A DNA stretch of 64,000 nt from Bryoerythrophyllum caledonicum (Eukaryota; Streptophyta; Bryopsida; Pottiales; Pottiaceae): NCBI GenBank assembly GCA_963971425.1, contig OZ020517.1:10170501-10234500 (forward strand). The letters run 5' to 3'. Each line of letters opens with the position of its first letter. Position 1 is the stretch's first letter. The notes under the pieces are model-generated. The model saw nothing but the letters and a program-made list of their open reading frames with translations. It did not search any database and had not been told where the DNA came from. The position numbers and the translations under genes are program-made. Below, piece after piece: positions 36,670-47,049 of this stretch.

Positions 36670-37994
36670 TCCTTACGTGACCAAGTGTCATAAAATGACA
36701 TTTTGAAGGTTCGATCAAGTTCCTATGGTGTCAATTTCTAACATTTCCTCTTTAAAACTTTTACTGCAAAAGGGCATAACTAAAATCTCAATAGGAGAGC
36801 AATTTTATCCTAAAGCTGACATTTAATGAAAAATTTATATGATTTTGAATGTCAAAGGAGGAGAGCGGGCACGTTGGGCGCTTCAAAAACTTTTGCTAGA
36901 ACACTTTATTGAATGTGAGATTTTCAATATTGGAAAATAATATTATTTCCTTTCAAATTGTCAAAATAAGTTCTTTTCTTTACTGAAAAATAGCATATTT
37001 ACCCAAGTCAAACAATTTCACACATTGTCACACATTGTTGGGCAAGGTATCAAAAAAACTTCTTCCTTTCCACATAAAACTTAAAGATCATTTTATTTTT
37101 TCTACAATAGTATGTGGTGTAGACCTTCTTATTCACCATTTGGATAATCAATCTAAAACATAATAAGTTCAGAGAAATATATTACTTGAATTGGCAATTT
37201 TGAACCTCCACTCCTTGCACATTTGTTTTGAATATGCTACATCCCTCTTCTACCTCTAAAAATTGGTGTACAAGGAACTAAGATCATGGTTAACACAATG
37301 GTAATGGATTTAGACCTTGTGTAGTGCAAAAATTTGATATGAAGTGAAGTCAAAGTCTACTGATCCATTGATTGCAAAGAAGAAAATGAACCATTTGCTT
37401 GACTTCAAACACAATCATCTTTCAATCCGTGCGGTAATTAATTATGAAATTTTGTAAGTATGTTACTTAATAAGTCTAAATTGAGATCCTATGGGTCAAA
37501 ACTAAAAATACTTTTTTTTGTTTCCTTCTTTATTCATTGCACTAGAATCCAACAATTTTGAAGTGTTATTAGTGTGAAACTTTCACGGTACCTTAGAGCA
37601 TCTCCACCGAGGCACGGGGCCTTGGCAAAAACACCGGAATGGCATCGTTTTTGCTCTGATGAGCTGCATCGCGGACGCTAAATCGGTGTCCATCTCCATC
37701 GGGCCGGCGTGGTTTTGGCTCCTCAACGCCATATTTTGAAAGTTTCCCGCGCATGCACCAACTTTTGGTGTGGTAATTCGGCAATTGAACGCCTCCCACA
37801 TGGCGCTTCTAACGATAGAATCCTCGTGCAATCAATGCGCAAGTCGCGGAAAAGAACGTTGCTGGAGTGGAGTGGAGTTTCATCATTTTGTAGTGCGGGT
37901 TCTGCCAACAGACCATGCTCCGTGCCCCACTCAGACGGGATCTCCCGCCCTCGCATGGAGTTTTTCCCGTCAGGAGTAGAGATGGTCTTAGGGG
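36670..37994. mobile_element. Family C TTAA-type element with a nested MITE
   Basis: It matches the uninterrupted 939-bp copy at 26682-27620 throughout: AAGTTCCTATGGTGTCAATT, ATAGGAGAGCAATTTTATCC, TTTCACACATTGTCACAC. The right side is TTAGGGG followed by TTAA 37995-37998; the left flank is CTAA. It contains the insertion 37596-37987. Excluding that it is about 930 bp. Confidence 0.75.
37596..37987. mobile_element. PIF/Harbinger-like MITE, 392 bp, with TTA duplication
   Basis: It starts GAGCATCTCCACC and ends GTAGAGATGGTC, imperfect 12-bp inverted ends of the GAGCATCTCCA type common in plants. TTA flanks both sides (37593-37595, 37988-37990). The empty target is seen in the sister copy (ACCTTAGGGG at 27611-27620). 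The interior is GC-rich and markedly unlike its surroundings. Frames inside have no recognisable domain. Confidence 0.8.
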
Positions 37995-38197
37995 TTAAAT
38001 GAAGAATCGTCAATCCAGAGGACTAAATGTTGCTAAAATGTTTGATATATTGTTTTGTATCCTACAAAGTAAAATACGTGCCTGTATGTATGGTTCATGA
38101 CTTGTGTGTATGGGTTAACTTACCATTGTGGTTTGCAAAATGTGGGTAAGAGTGAAAAGAGTTATCCATGTAAAAATAGGATAATCAGCCTTTGACC

Positions 38198-38470
38198 GGC
38201 GCGGACAGGACATCCCCCACGCTCCGACTTATCCAAGGTGGGCCCCCGTCTTAATTGCATGGACTCATTTTTCTGGCCCTCCCATTTTTAGGGGGTCAGA
38301 GGCTTTTTTTGGATTTTTTTAATACAAAATTGGACCCTATGGTCCCAATGTAGTCTGTTGATTCCCCTCTGGCTAAATTTAGGGCCCCATTCAAAAACAA
38401 AATAGGGGCCAGGTTTTGGCCCCACCACCTCATCCCCACCCGGTAAGTCCGTGGGGATGTCCTGTCAAAT
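38198..38470. mobile_element. GC-rich MITE with 11-bp target duplication (copy 2)
   Basis: It is colinear with 29113-29391 (GCGCGGACAGGA..., TTTAGGGCCCCATTC, GGTTTTGGCCCCACCACCTC, ...TCCTGTCAAA). It is flanked by AGCCTTTGACC at 38187-38197 and 38471-38481. Confidence 0.75.
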
Positions 38471-38481
38471 AGCCTTTGACC

Positions 38482-39440
38482 AGACTAGAGTCTGAGGAGC
38501 TACAATCTTATAATAGCTCTGAGCTTGCACATAAGTTACATATACAGTATGTTGCTCATCATCAATTTACTCTGGAAGTGCAGATGGCCTGTAAATCAAG
38601 TTGTAAGCAGTACATTCACCAGCAAGCCAGTGTCCTTTCCCGAACCTTGCTTGAAACATGACCAGCATTTTCGATTTCATCCACCACACAAAAATTACGT
38701 GTACTGCCACCAAATCACTCCATTCTACATCAAAATGCGAGACAAAAAATTACTACAGAGTACGTTTTAATTTAATTTTATTTTATTTCATAAATAATTT
38801 TATTTTCATATTAAAAAAATAATATAATTCTTTAAATATTCTACCTTAGCAACTCTCAAAGTCAGAAAATCGACCTGTACTTCAAGATTAGGAAATTTGT
38901 CTCCTAGAATTTTGACTTCAATTTTAAGTGCTTAAAAAAAATTTCAAATAAAAGAAAAAAGAAAGAAAGAGAAAGTCCAATCCTTGAAGGAGGCTAGTGG
39001 GAATAGAGTGTATGTTTGTTCCACCACTAAATCAATGCCCATTGGACATAGGTTTTATAAGTGCTTAGGAACGTATCATCCTTGACTACCAATTATTGTT
39101 GACACATTGGGATTATTTGTGAAGTCACCCCAACTTTCGAAAAGTTACCTCCCCTTTTTATTTTAATATCATTAACATTTTACTATTAATATGGAAGAAC
39201 TTGGTGGTGGATCCTTCTTAAGTATTGAAGGGTCTCGGGGTCCAGTTTCTCAAATTAGAAGTAGTTTTAGTTGCCTTTGAGAAAGAAGAAAGAGAAGTCA
39301 TGATGTACGATTGCCTTTTTCTTGAGAGGAAGGAAATTAAGAGATTTCTAGGACTCATTCGGATGATTACAAATGGAAAAAGATGCCAAGAGTCATGATA
39401 TCTTACCCCCACCCTCAGAAGAAGAAGAAGAAGAAGAAGA
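38482..39440. other. Intergenic stretch with a GAA microsatellite
   Basis: No gene is seen. At about 38980-39015 there is a degenerate copy of the family D terminus (GAATAGAGTGTATGTTTGTT). At 39418-39440 there is a (GAA)n run directly before the next element. Confidence 0.4.
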
Positions 39441-39669
39441 ACGCCTGTTCCCGGAGGGAGCCGGCGTGAATAAAGTGTCTGTTCGTTCCACCCCCCACCC
39501 TCAACAAATAAACGAGTAATTCTTTCCTCTTCGAAAAGGGCTCTCAGGAAAACTCTAGTGTACTAGTTTTTCGGCAAAAACAAGATTTCCAAATGTGGCA
39601 AATTCAAGTACTTTCCATCAGACTAAGCTCGGGACAACCTCTAAATCAAATAATCAACCACAAGCTTAA

Positions 39670-39882
39670 CCCCTAAAGGACCAAGGCATTTTAGAGGAAT
39701 CTCTGCTTCATTGATTAAATTCTGCAAAGATGATTCTAAAAAATGTAACTTGAGGATCCTCTTCTAAATTTATATGAGATAATTTAGTAAAAAATTGTGA
39801 ATTTTTACCGTACGGATTGAAAGATAATCGCAATTGAACTGAATTTTTTTGTCTCCCCAAGAGACACTTGGTCCTTTAGATG
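39670..39882. mobile_element. Family B TTAA-type MITE (copy 3), nested in family D
   Basis: Flanked by TTAA 39666-39669 and TTTA 39883-39886. Ends are CCCCTAAAGGACCAAGG and CACTTGGTCCTTTAGATG, giving inverted repeats of about 16 bp. The interior is as in copies 1 and 2. Confidence 0.7.
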
Positions 39883-40467
39883 TTTATCAATTTACTCTTC
39901 AAAGCCTACGAGGCCCTAGGAGAGTTGATTTTGGTGTTCTAGGTGTAGTAACTTTTCCCATGATTGATTGTTGTTGTTGCGGTCTTCAAAATGGACTTCA
40001 AGCTCCATGAGAGCTTTCAGTCTAGTGTGTGGGACAAACACTATCAACATATCACAATCTGTAAGTGTAAATTAGTCCAAGCAATAAAATATCACAACAT
40101 ATTGATGAAATAAAGTTGCATTCGGTTTCCATCATGGGTAGATATATCCACAACACTTTAGTATTTAGTGTCTGGAACCCGAATGGTGATCCCTAACACC
40201 AAATGTGAACAACACTTTTACTGTTGTGACACGAACGAGCCAGCTCCAACAGTATTTGTCAACTCCATGTGAATTTGCTTGTTGGTATTTAGTGTGTAGT
40301 ATTGACAATGTACATATTGTAGTGTATATTGTATACATATTGGCATTGATAAGTACAATATGCCTTACAATATACACTACAATATATACTTACTACAATA
40401 TACACTTACAACATGTATATTATATACTCACTATGTATATGATATACACAACACCTTTTTCCCATCT

Positions 40468-40629
40468 ATGAAAACTCTAGAAGACACCTTCAAGATACCC
40501 ATTGAAACAATTAAAACATCCTTTAAAAACATTAACACCATAGCTATCCAACATGCCATGTCCATTCTTCTACATAAACGCAAAATCGAAAACAACCAAG
40601 CCCTCCCCAATACACAAGACCCCCCCTAA
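40468..40629 (+). CDS. Short ORF (53 aa), homologue of 682-822
   Basis: The frame runs from ATG 40468 to TAA 40627-40629, with MKTLEDTFKI, TIAIQHAMSILLHKR and KIENN aligned to the 46-residue frame at 682-822. It lies about 270 bp inside the right end of the family D element, so it may be the C-terminal exon of a lost element protein. I recognise no domain. The predicted peptide is helical and lysine-rich. Confidence 0.35.
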   Translation: MKTLEDTFKIPIETIKTSFKNINTIAIQHAMSILLHKRKIENNQALPNTQDPP

Positions 40630-41028
40630 ATTCTCCCCCCCGCCTTGATTTTCATGACTAGTTGGTTTTAAGGTTTTTGACTACTTGCCTGGTTTGTGGT
40701 TAGTTCGTTGGCTAGTTGCTTGGTTTGTGATTCATTGGTTGGTTGGTTGACTTGTGGTTCTTTGGTTTTTTGTTACATAGTGTCTATCCTCGAGAGAAGG
40801 AAGTAGTTCCAGCTCACTAATTCCTTGTCCTGTGGGCATGGTCTTAGTAGTGGAACGATCAGACACTTTATTCACGCCGGCCTCTTTCGGAGACCGGCGT
40901 TTTTTTGTTTTTTTTTGTTTTTTGATATACACTACAATTACGTATCAAGTCAAAGTCCACAGTTGCCTTTCGACGTGGCAGTTGTGAGGATAAACACTGA
41001 TTGTCAACCTCTTCACAGATAGTGTATT

Positions 41029-41396
41029 GTAGGTGAACCTCTAGTTTGGCTTTTATTAATTAGAAAAACGCTTGCCGAAGTAAGTGGGAAAATGTTTAAT
41101 GAAATTGCCGAAACTAAAGAAACTATATATTTATAGATTTTGTCCCATTGGAAGACATCAAAGGGGAGTGTGGCTTGAAAAAACCACCCTTCAAGGTAGT
41201 GCATGCATGGAGGCTTCGAATTCGAACGCCAAGGTCTTGGGTTCATCCCCACGGTCGGTAAAATTGCTAAATATAGTAATATGTGATTGCTTGCCAAAAA
41301 TTAATTTATTTTTATTTTGGATGCCAAATGGCTTTTACTCACTATAATTAATTATTCGGCATGGAGGTGCTGAACTAGAGGTTCAGCTACGGTAAG
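41029..41396. mobile_element. Small TIR element with a tRNA-like internal segment
   Basis: The inverted ends are GTAGGTGAACCTCTAGTTTGG and the complement of GCTGAACTAGAGGTTCAGCTAC-type sequence, about 22 bp. Inside (about 41198-41262) lies a stretch ending AGGTCTTGGGTTCATCCCCAC, which resembles a tRNA T-arm/B-box. A functional tRNA fold is not evident. It may be a SINE-derived or tRNA-pseudogene segment inside a MITE. Confidence 0.35.
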
Positions 41397-41399
41397 AGG

Positions 41400-42179
41400 A
41401 TAAAAACACTAATGACAACATAAAACTAAAGCATTATTTGTGTACCATGACACCTGATCCTGTGCCTATCCCAAGGATGACGTAGCCCCATTGAGCACAT
41501 GTTAAGGCAAACAGGTTGTATACCAAAATATTCCTCACCTCCCTCCAACCGCCTGTACATCCAACAGACTTGCGGGTGCGCGCACAACAATTAAACTGGC
41601 CAAGTACCACCATTTCAAATACATGACACCCCAAAACGCAACCCCCATTAAGTAGCACATGACCCATGGATTACACCACTAGCACCATTTATGGCAATCC
41701 CAGCCTAGATCCATGTACGAGAGTTCAATTAGTGGCGCTTTATGAACCTACGATGGCTGTGGTGATGCATGGTTTTCCTTTTTTATTGCAAGGGGAAGGG
41801 GGAAGGGCCATCGCCGATGTGACATTTCTTATGTCGTTGGTGCATGACCAGGCGATTGAAGTGGACATGCGCGATGGGGTCCGTATATGGACCAGAGGTG
41901 AGTGCTGCTGGTGCTGCTGCCGGGACGCAAGAGGAGAGCTGCAGGGGCACCAGCGGGGCGTGAGCATGTGAGGTGAGACAACAGCCCCTCCTGCGAAAAA
42001 CCAGGAAATCATTAACCCGTCACACCACACACGGACACAAATTCGTGTCGACGTTCTAGCCTCCTCTACATTGTCTAGTTTCCGGACATCATCAACAGGG
42101 CTGAGTTTGCTTTTTTCCGTCGCTGGGTTGTAGAAGAGGAAACGTGAATCGGCTACATTTTGAGTTGGCGCATGGGGAA
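41400..42179 (+). promoter_or_regulatory. Upstream region of the RSS3-like gene
   Basis: Composition rises in GC from about 41660, consistent with promoter and leader. A possible leader acceptor (CGCTGGGTTGTAG) ends at 42133. Short frames (41434-41667, 41740-42306 on minus) show no domain and are not called. An additional coding exon upstream cannot be excluded. Confidence 0.35.
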
Positions 42180-45174
42180 ATGGATTCTCGGGGAATGATG
42201 TCAATGAACCCCATGCTCCTGCAGCACGTGCTCCGGGGGCTGTGCAGCAGCGACTCACAGTGGGTGTACGCTGTCTTCTGGCGCATCTTGCCCCGGAACT
42301 ATCCACCTCCTCAGTACGTCGTGCGTCCTAGAACTGCAATGGAAATGTTTCATCTTTTTGTTCTTTTATGATAATTTTTGCGGCCGTTTTGTTGAGATCA
42401 TGTATGTATGTGTGTGGGTGGGGGGTCTCAGATGGGACATGGAAGGAGGCCGCATCATGGATAGATCCAAGGGCAACAGACGCAACTGGTACGCACCAAC
42501 CTATTCTAATCGCTGGTTTCATGTACAGTCAGCTCCCTCTACAACAACGCCGTTGTTGTAGAGGGAGCTATCTGTTGTAGAGGGAGCTGGCTATTATAAT
42601 AGATGTCCTTGTAAAGGGAGTTGATTGAGGAATTGATTTCTGTCTTTAAGAAAAGAGAAATAGGATCTTTGAAGAAGAGAGAATTAGGATCTAAATTTTT
42701 GAAATGTGTGTTGTCTAGACGCGAGAGTTTTGATTTAGGATGCTGAGTGCTTGCGTTCTGGTGTGGTAGGATTCTGGTATGGGAGGATGGTTTTTGCAAC
42801 TTCGCAGCATGCTCAAGCCACAGTACCCAATCGGCATTCTTTTCTATGCCACACCTTCACAGCAGCAATGAGAACTGTCAGCAGCAACCATTTTCAGAGC
42901 CTGCCATGAGCCCCGAGCTTTTCTTCAAGATGTCGCATGATGCCTACAACTATGGGGAAGGGTATGTATGGGGATGGCGTTTCTCGTGTGTAGGACAATG
43001 GTTGATGATTTTGTAAACTTACTCTAGCAAAGGGTGTATGAGATCTGTTTATGTAGAAAATTGTGAGGAGAAAATAGGATCCTCTCTTTGCTTTTGAAGA
43101 ATTAGTTACTTTTTGAAGTGTCTAGGGAAAAAAGAGTCACATTAGCTTCAGTTCACTAGTAAGTACTCAGAGGATCTATCGAATAAGTGCTCAAGGTGGG
43201 ACGACTTAACACCAACCCCCGACCGGACATTGCACCTTTCTATACCTTTCCTAGATTCAGGGAGGAAATGTAGCCTATCTTTACATGACTTATGCATTAA
43301 GTAACGAGTTTATAAGTGATGTGACAACATGCTACATTTCCTCCCTGAAATCTAGGAGGGGTATAGAAAGGTGCCGTGTTAGGTCACGGTCAGTTTTATG
43401 TCGTCCTACCTTTGTGTACTTTGTACCGTGTGCGTGTACAAGGATTTCCACCCTCTGCTACATTATGTTATAATTACGTCTTGGTTGACAGTCTGAAACC
43501 AATTTCGGCTCTAACAATGTGTGCATCCTACTTACTTGTTCGCAGCTTGATTGGCAAGGTGGCTTTAGACAAGAGTCACAAGTGGGTGTACCCGGAGCCC
43601 CTTGAGAATGAGTCGACGGGTCTTTCCACCTCCTGGGATAGCAACATGGATCCTGTAAGCATACACACAACATAACTCTCAATCCTTAGACGTCATAAAG
43701 TGCCACTGGTGGCCACAATGTTCTACATGTACAGTGTTGTATTTGAACATGATAAGGTTCAAATTGATTGACATGACCTCCAAATGAAAGATGATAGTTG
43801 AAGAGTCTTCCATCCAAAGGTGTAAGTCTTGCTAAACTTCAATACTAATGTTTAAGGGATAAAACCTTAATCGAACAATGGGGACCATATACATGGTCAC
43901 GTAATTTACTATGTAGAATACAAAAAAACGTATTGAAATTCAGCAAGCACCTTACACCTTTGGATTGAAGATTCTTCAACTACCATCTTTCATTTGGAGG
44001 TCATTTCAATCGATCTTAACCTTATCATGTTAATCATGAAACTGTACATGTAGAATACATGCCCAAGATGGCACATTGTGACGTTTAAAGGTATATTTAA
44101 ACTGGATACAAGTAATCTGTTTTGTCACATCATTCAATTTTTTTCCCTCCATTCAGTTTCAAATAATTTTCTCTTTGCTGGCAGCAGCCACGCACATGGG
44201 AAGGGCAATCCAAGGCTGGCATTCAGACCATTGCAGTGATAGCTGTTGAGGAGGGTGTGCTTCAGCTGGGTTCCACTCAAAAGGTACTAACTTACGAGGT
44301 CTTCATTGCCACCTCACTTGTTCAAAGGGGGCTGTTTTCCGCACTCTTTAAAGTGATTTTTCAAAAAAAAAGGTGCCACAATTTTAGAGTGTGAAGAACA
44401 GCCCCAGTTGTAGTACCAGTGTTTGTTTGAACCGTTTCTACCCAGCCACAATAAAATGACCATTTCTCTTCTGAATTCCGACAGATCATGGAGGATTTGA
44501 ACTTTGTCCTCTACATTCAACGCAAGTTCAACTTCTTGCACTCAGTTCCTGGCCTACTTGTCCCCCATCCAACAACATCATCCTCTGGAGGTGCCCGCAT
44601 TGAGAGCCAACAACCGTCACCGGACTGTGTCTCCAACATGAGGCAACATGGGTCCAATGAGCAGTTCCTGTTTCCCAATCCCATGAAGTCGGCACCTGAT
44701 CCCGAGAGTACTTCCCACGAGTTGCTAAATTGGAGCCAGTACCGAGACTCGGGAAGTCCGCTCATGAATGGGCTTCTCACCATCCCAGCTCACGCAATGG
44801 CGTCAAGCCTTGAGGCACTCCTGTCCAAGCTTCCAAGTGTTACCGTACCTTTGGAGGAAAGCAATGTTGGCTATGTCTACCCAAGCAACATGGGCAATGT
44901 CCAATACAACTTCGAGATGACCAATGGTGGCGGATTCAACGCCGACTTCAACCAGCTTCCTGCCGTGTCATCGGATGACTCCAATCCGCAGAGGCTGGTG
45001 GATGGGGAGTGCACTGCTTATTCGAGTGTGGGAAATTCGGTCGTTGAGGATGGAGAGTTCGAGTCACCAGATTTTGTTGCGTATGAGAATTTTACTGAGT
45101 TTGGGGTCCAGGAGTTTGCGCTCCAGAATGGTGACTCAAGTTTCACCTCATTCCTGAATGAGACATGTAGCTGA
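42180..45174 (+). CDS. RSS3: RSS3-like bHLH-MYC_N-domain transcription regulator
   Basis: Rice RSS3 is a nuclear cofactor that links bHLH factors and JAZ repressors in jasmonate and root-growth control. Five exons (42180-42313, 42770-42961, 43546-43654, 44185-44283, 44485-45174) keep frame and give 407 aa. The MYC_N domain spans residues 15 to about 195: LLQHVLRGLCSSDSQWVYAV, FWRIL, ILVWEDGFC, LFFKMSHDAYNYGEG, LIGKVALDKSHKWVYPEP, KAGIQTIAVIAVEEGVLQLG and MEDLNFVLYIQRKF. WEDGFC, YNYGEG..GKVA and SGIQTIAVI-type blocks match RSS3 rather than canonical MYC2. The remaining 200 residues are Ser/Asn/Asp-rich and acidic without a basic helix-loop-helix, as expected for RSS3. Introns carry a perfect hairpin and a foldback MITE. 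Start ATG 42180 is the first in frame; nearby ATGs are alternatives. Confidence 0.87.
42531..42588. repeat. Perfect 18-bp hairpin plus third copy in RSS3-like intron 1
   Basis: AGCTCCCTCTACAACAAC (42531-42548), a 3-nt loop, then its exact complement (42552-42569). A further copy of TGTTGTAGAGGGAGCT follows at 42573-42588. It is transcribed as part of the intron. Confidence 0.85.
43690..44085. mobile_element. Foldback family A MITE in RSS3-like intron 3
   Basis: The left arm (from AAAGTGCCACTGGTGGCCAC) and right arm (to CCAAGATGGCACATTGTGAC) are inverted family A sequences of about 150 bp, joined around 43860. This is a tail-to-tail arrangement within the 530-bp intron (43655-44184). In RNA it would form a long hairpin. 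Confidence 0.7.
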
Positions 45175-45189
45175 TTAGCCCTGTAATCC

Positions 45190-45985
45190 GTTACCGCCCA
45201 GGGATGTTTATGGAAAAACCGAGATTTCTGCTGATTTTTTTTTCTTTGAACTAGATTTGATGGAAATTCAATGCCTAATATTAATATCTAACCTTACAAA
45301 ATTGAACTTAACCCATGACCTGAACTTTGGGGAAATTTTGCACAGCATCCAACGGTTGATGGAATAGATTACAGTGTTTAAAGTTACTGTATATTGGTAG
45401 TGAAAACTGTGGATTTTGGAGGGTGTACTACTTTAACCATCAATAGATTCTTGCAAGATTTTTTTCTACTTTGAATTAGAGCAGTTCGCATGTGCACTAG
45501 GTTGATAGCTTCGCATTGACATATCATATGTGAAGAAAGTATTTATTCACAATTATTGGTGATTTTTTTTGCTTTTTTCTACTTGATTGTATACAAGAAT
45601 GTTCCAACCTAATACAAATATAAACGGAAGTTTCGTATGTGAGGAGAGAGATCAACAATCACAAAACAATGGTGAATGTCTAAAAGACAAAGTTCAATCA
45701 AAATCTAAGACCAAAATCAATGTGTATGTATGTGAAATACAACAAAGTATATTGCATGGTATTCACTGCATTCACTGTATTCATTGTATTTGATGTATTT
45801 TGTGTTGTATTCTTCGCTTTTCCAAGAGTTCTATAAATCCAAATCAAGATCCGATTGTTGAAGAGTGTTCATATAATGTGTGCGCAAATCTAAACCTTGT
45901 ATCTCAAAGCCTAATTCCTCATGGATTTCATGCAAATTGAGTTTTAGCACCTCTAGAGTCCCATTTCGGGCTTCCTAGGCGGTAA
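45190..45985. mobile_element. Family F element (inverse copy)
   Basis: It matches 25740-27770 in inverse orientation, without the family C insertion (GTTTAA site there versus CATGACCTGAACTTTGG here). It begins only about 15 bp after the stop codon of the RSS3-like gene, so it probably supplies its 3' UTR or polyadenylation region. Confidence 0.5.
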
Positions 45986-46083
45986 ATGATGATTCCTTTA
46001 AGGCCGATGGACCATATATGGGTTGTTTTGGCACAAGAACCTTAATAGAAAGCTCGACAAGCCACCTTTAAGACTTGCACTAA

Positions 46084-46133
46084 GACCATGACTTAGACCA
46101 TGACTTAGACCATGACTTAGACCATGACTTAGA
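46084..46133. repeat. 12-bp tandem repeat (4 units)
   Basis: Four exact ACCATGACTTAG units in a row. In one frame they would encode a short repeated tetrapeptide, but no coding context exists. Confidence 0.85.
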
Positions 46134-46552
46134 GGTGGAGGAAGATGGATCTATTGAGACCATTGCCACAACAATAAGTGAAAGCATTGTTGAGCTAAAA
46201 TGATTTCCGTGAAATTAGTTTGTAGATTTTTGTGCCGAAATGTACCCAGTGCGTGGATGTCATTTTGCATGATCTAGAAGGCTCGTAAACTCTCACAGGC
46301 TAGAAAAGCTCATTGGCCTTAAAGGATTAAGTGGACGCAAACGAGTATTTTCAATCGTCTATGATGCTGCAATCAAGGCTTGTCCTTATTCGCCTGCAAC
46401 TCACACACCGATTGCATTTTTTTTGGATTGGATTTTGGCCGGTTGGATTGTACTTTTGACATTGATTTCAAACTTGCTATAAAAGCCACCATCTTTGTTA
46501 AAGGTAAGAAGAGGGTGTTTCTTGAGGCCCACAAAGTCTTTAGCTAGGCAAT

Positions 46553-46710
46553 ACACTAAAGTCAATATTTAGTGTTGTGTGACTATTAGTGTTGTTACTC
46601 AAAGAGTGGGATCATAGTGGACATGGTCGGTAAATATATTCATCAAGAGTGAAAACATATAGCATTTACAAGTCATTTACTACCCATGACACTAAACATC
46701 AAAATTAGTG
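46553..46710. mobile_element. Mariner-type MITE (second copy)
   Basis: Ends CACTAAAGTCAATATTTAGTG and its imperfect complement CACTAAACATCAAAATTAGTG, flanked by TA (46551-46552, 46711-46712). The interior shares ATTCATCAAGAGTGAAAA with the 27838-28054 element. Confidence 0.6.
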
Positions 46711-47049
46711 TAGTGGTTTCTTGATTTTTGGTGTGGTTATCAGTATTTTTTTTTTGTTTTTTTTTTATGATGATTTATGGTCCTTTCTGCTATAGCATAG
46801 CATGGATTGTGAAAATGGGATTACATAATTACATTGACCTTCAGAACTGTCCAAGTGATTGTAGATGTCACAATTAAAGCACAATGTAGTTAAAATGAAA
46901 TTGTGACATGGGTAGTGGTAAATTTACTGTAAAAATATGTAAAAAACGTACTACACATTTTCAGAATTTAGAGCTAAATTTTATCATTCAATGGGAGGGG
47001 GAAGATATCTGAAGCTCCTCTATAATTGGGACAATTTTGAAGGCCTAAC

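Larger units (their letters stand above)
36569..38114. mobile_element. Family A TTAA-type MITE containing two nested insertions
   Basis: Bounded by TTAA 36565-36568 and 38115-38118. Without the inner element it would be 217 bp and matches family A. It begins immediately where the previous family A copy ends, sharing one TTAA. The inner element starts at 36670, within the GATG(T)TAA..TGAAGAATC region of family A. Confidence 0.75.
39441..40903. mobile_element. Family D TIR element, about 1.46 kb
   Basis: The ends are inverted copies of about 55 bp. On the left AACGCCTGTTCCCGGAGG, then GCCGGCGTGAATAAAGTGTC and GTTCGTTCCACC; on the right the complement (GTGGAACGATCAGACACTTT, ATTCACGCCGGCC, GGAGACCGGCGTT). 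It contains a family B MITE (39670-39882), an AT-rich segment with inverted ATATACACTACAATAT repeats (40300-40440), a T/G-biased stretch with TTGGTTGG units (40660-40770), and the short ORF at 40468-40629. I could not define a target duplication because of the flanking GAA run. Confidence 0.6.
45986..47040. other. Gene-free stretch with a 12-bp tandem repeat and a MITE
   Basis: No gene is seen. At 46084-46133 the unit ACCATGACTTAG is repeated four times. A mariner-type MITE lies at 46553-46710. The remainder is low-complexity AT-rich sequence, including a poly-T run near 46748. Confidence 0.4.

Noticed and set aside
41198-41262. Functional tRNA gene.
   Set aside because: Only a T-arm-like segment is convincing; acceptor and D-arm pairing are not, and it sits inside a TIR element.
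46084-46133. Possible CRISPR-like array from regular short repeats.
   Set aside because: The units are directly abutting 12-mers with no spacers, in a eukaryotic sequence; it is a simple tandem repeat.
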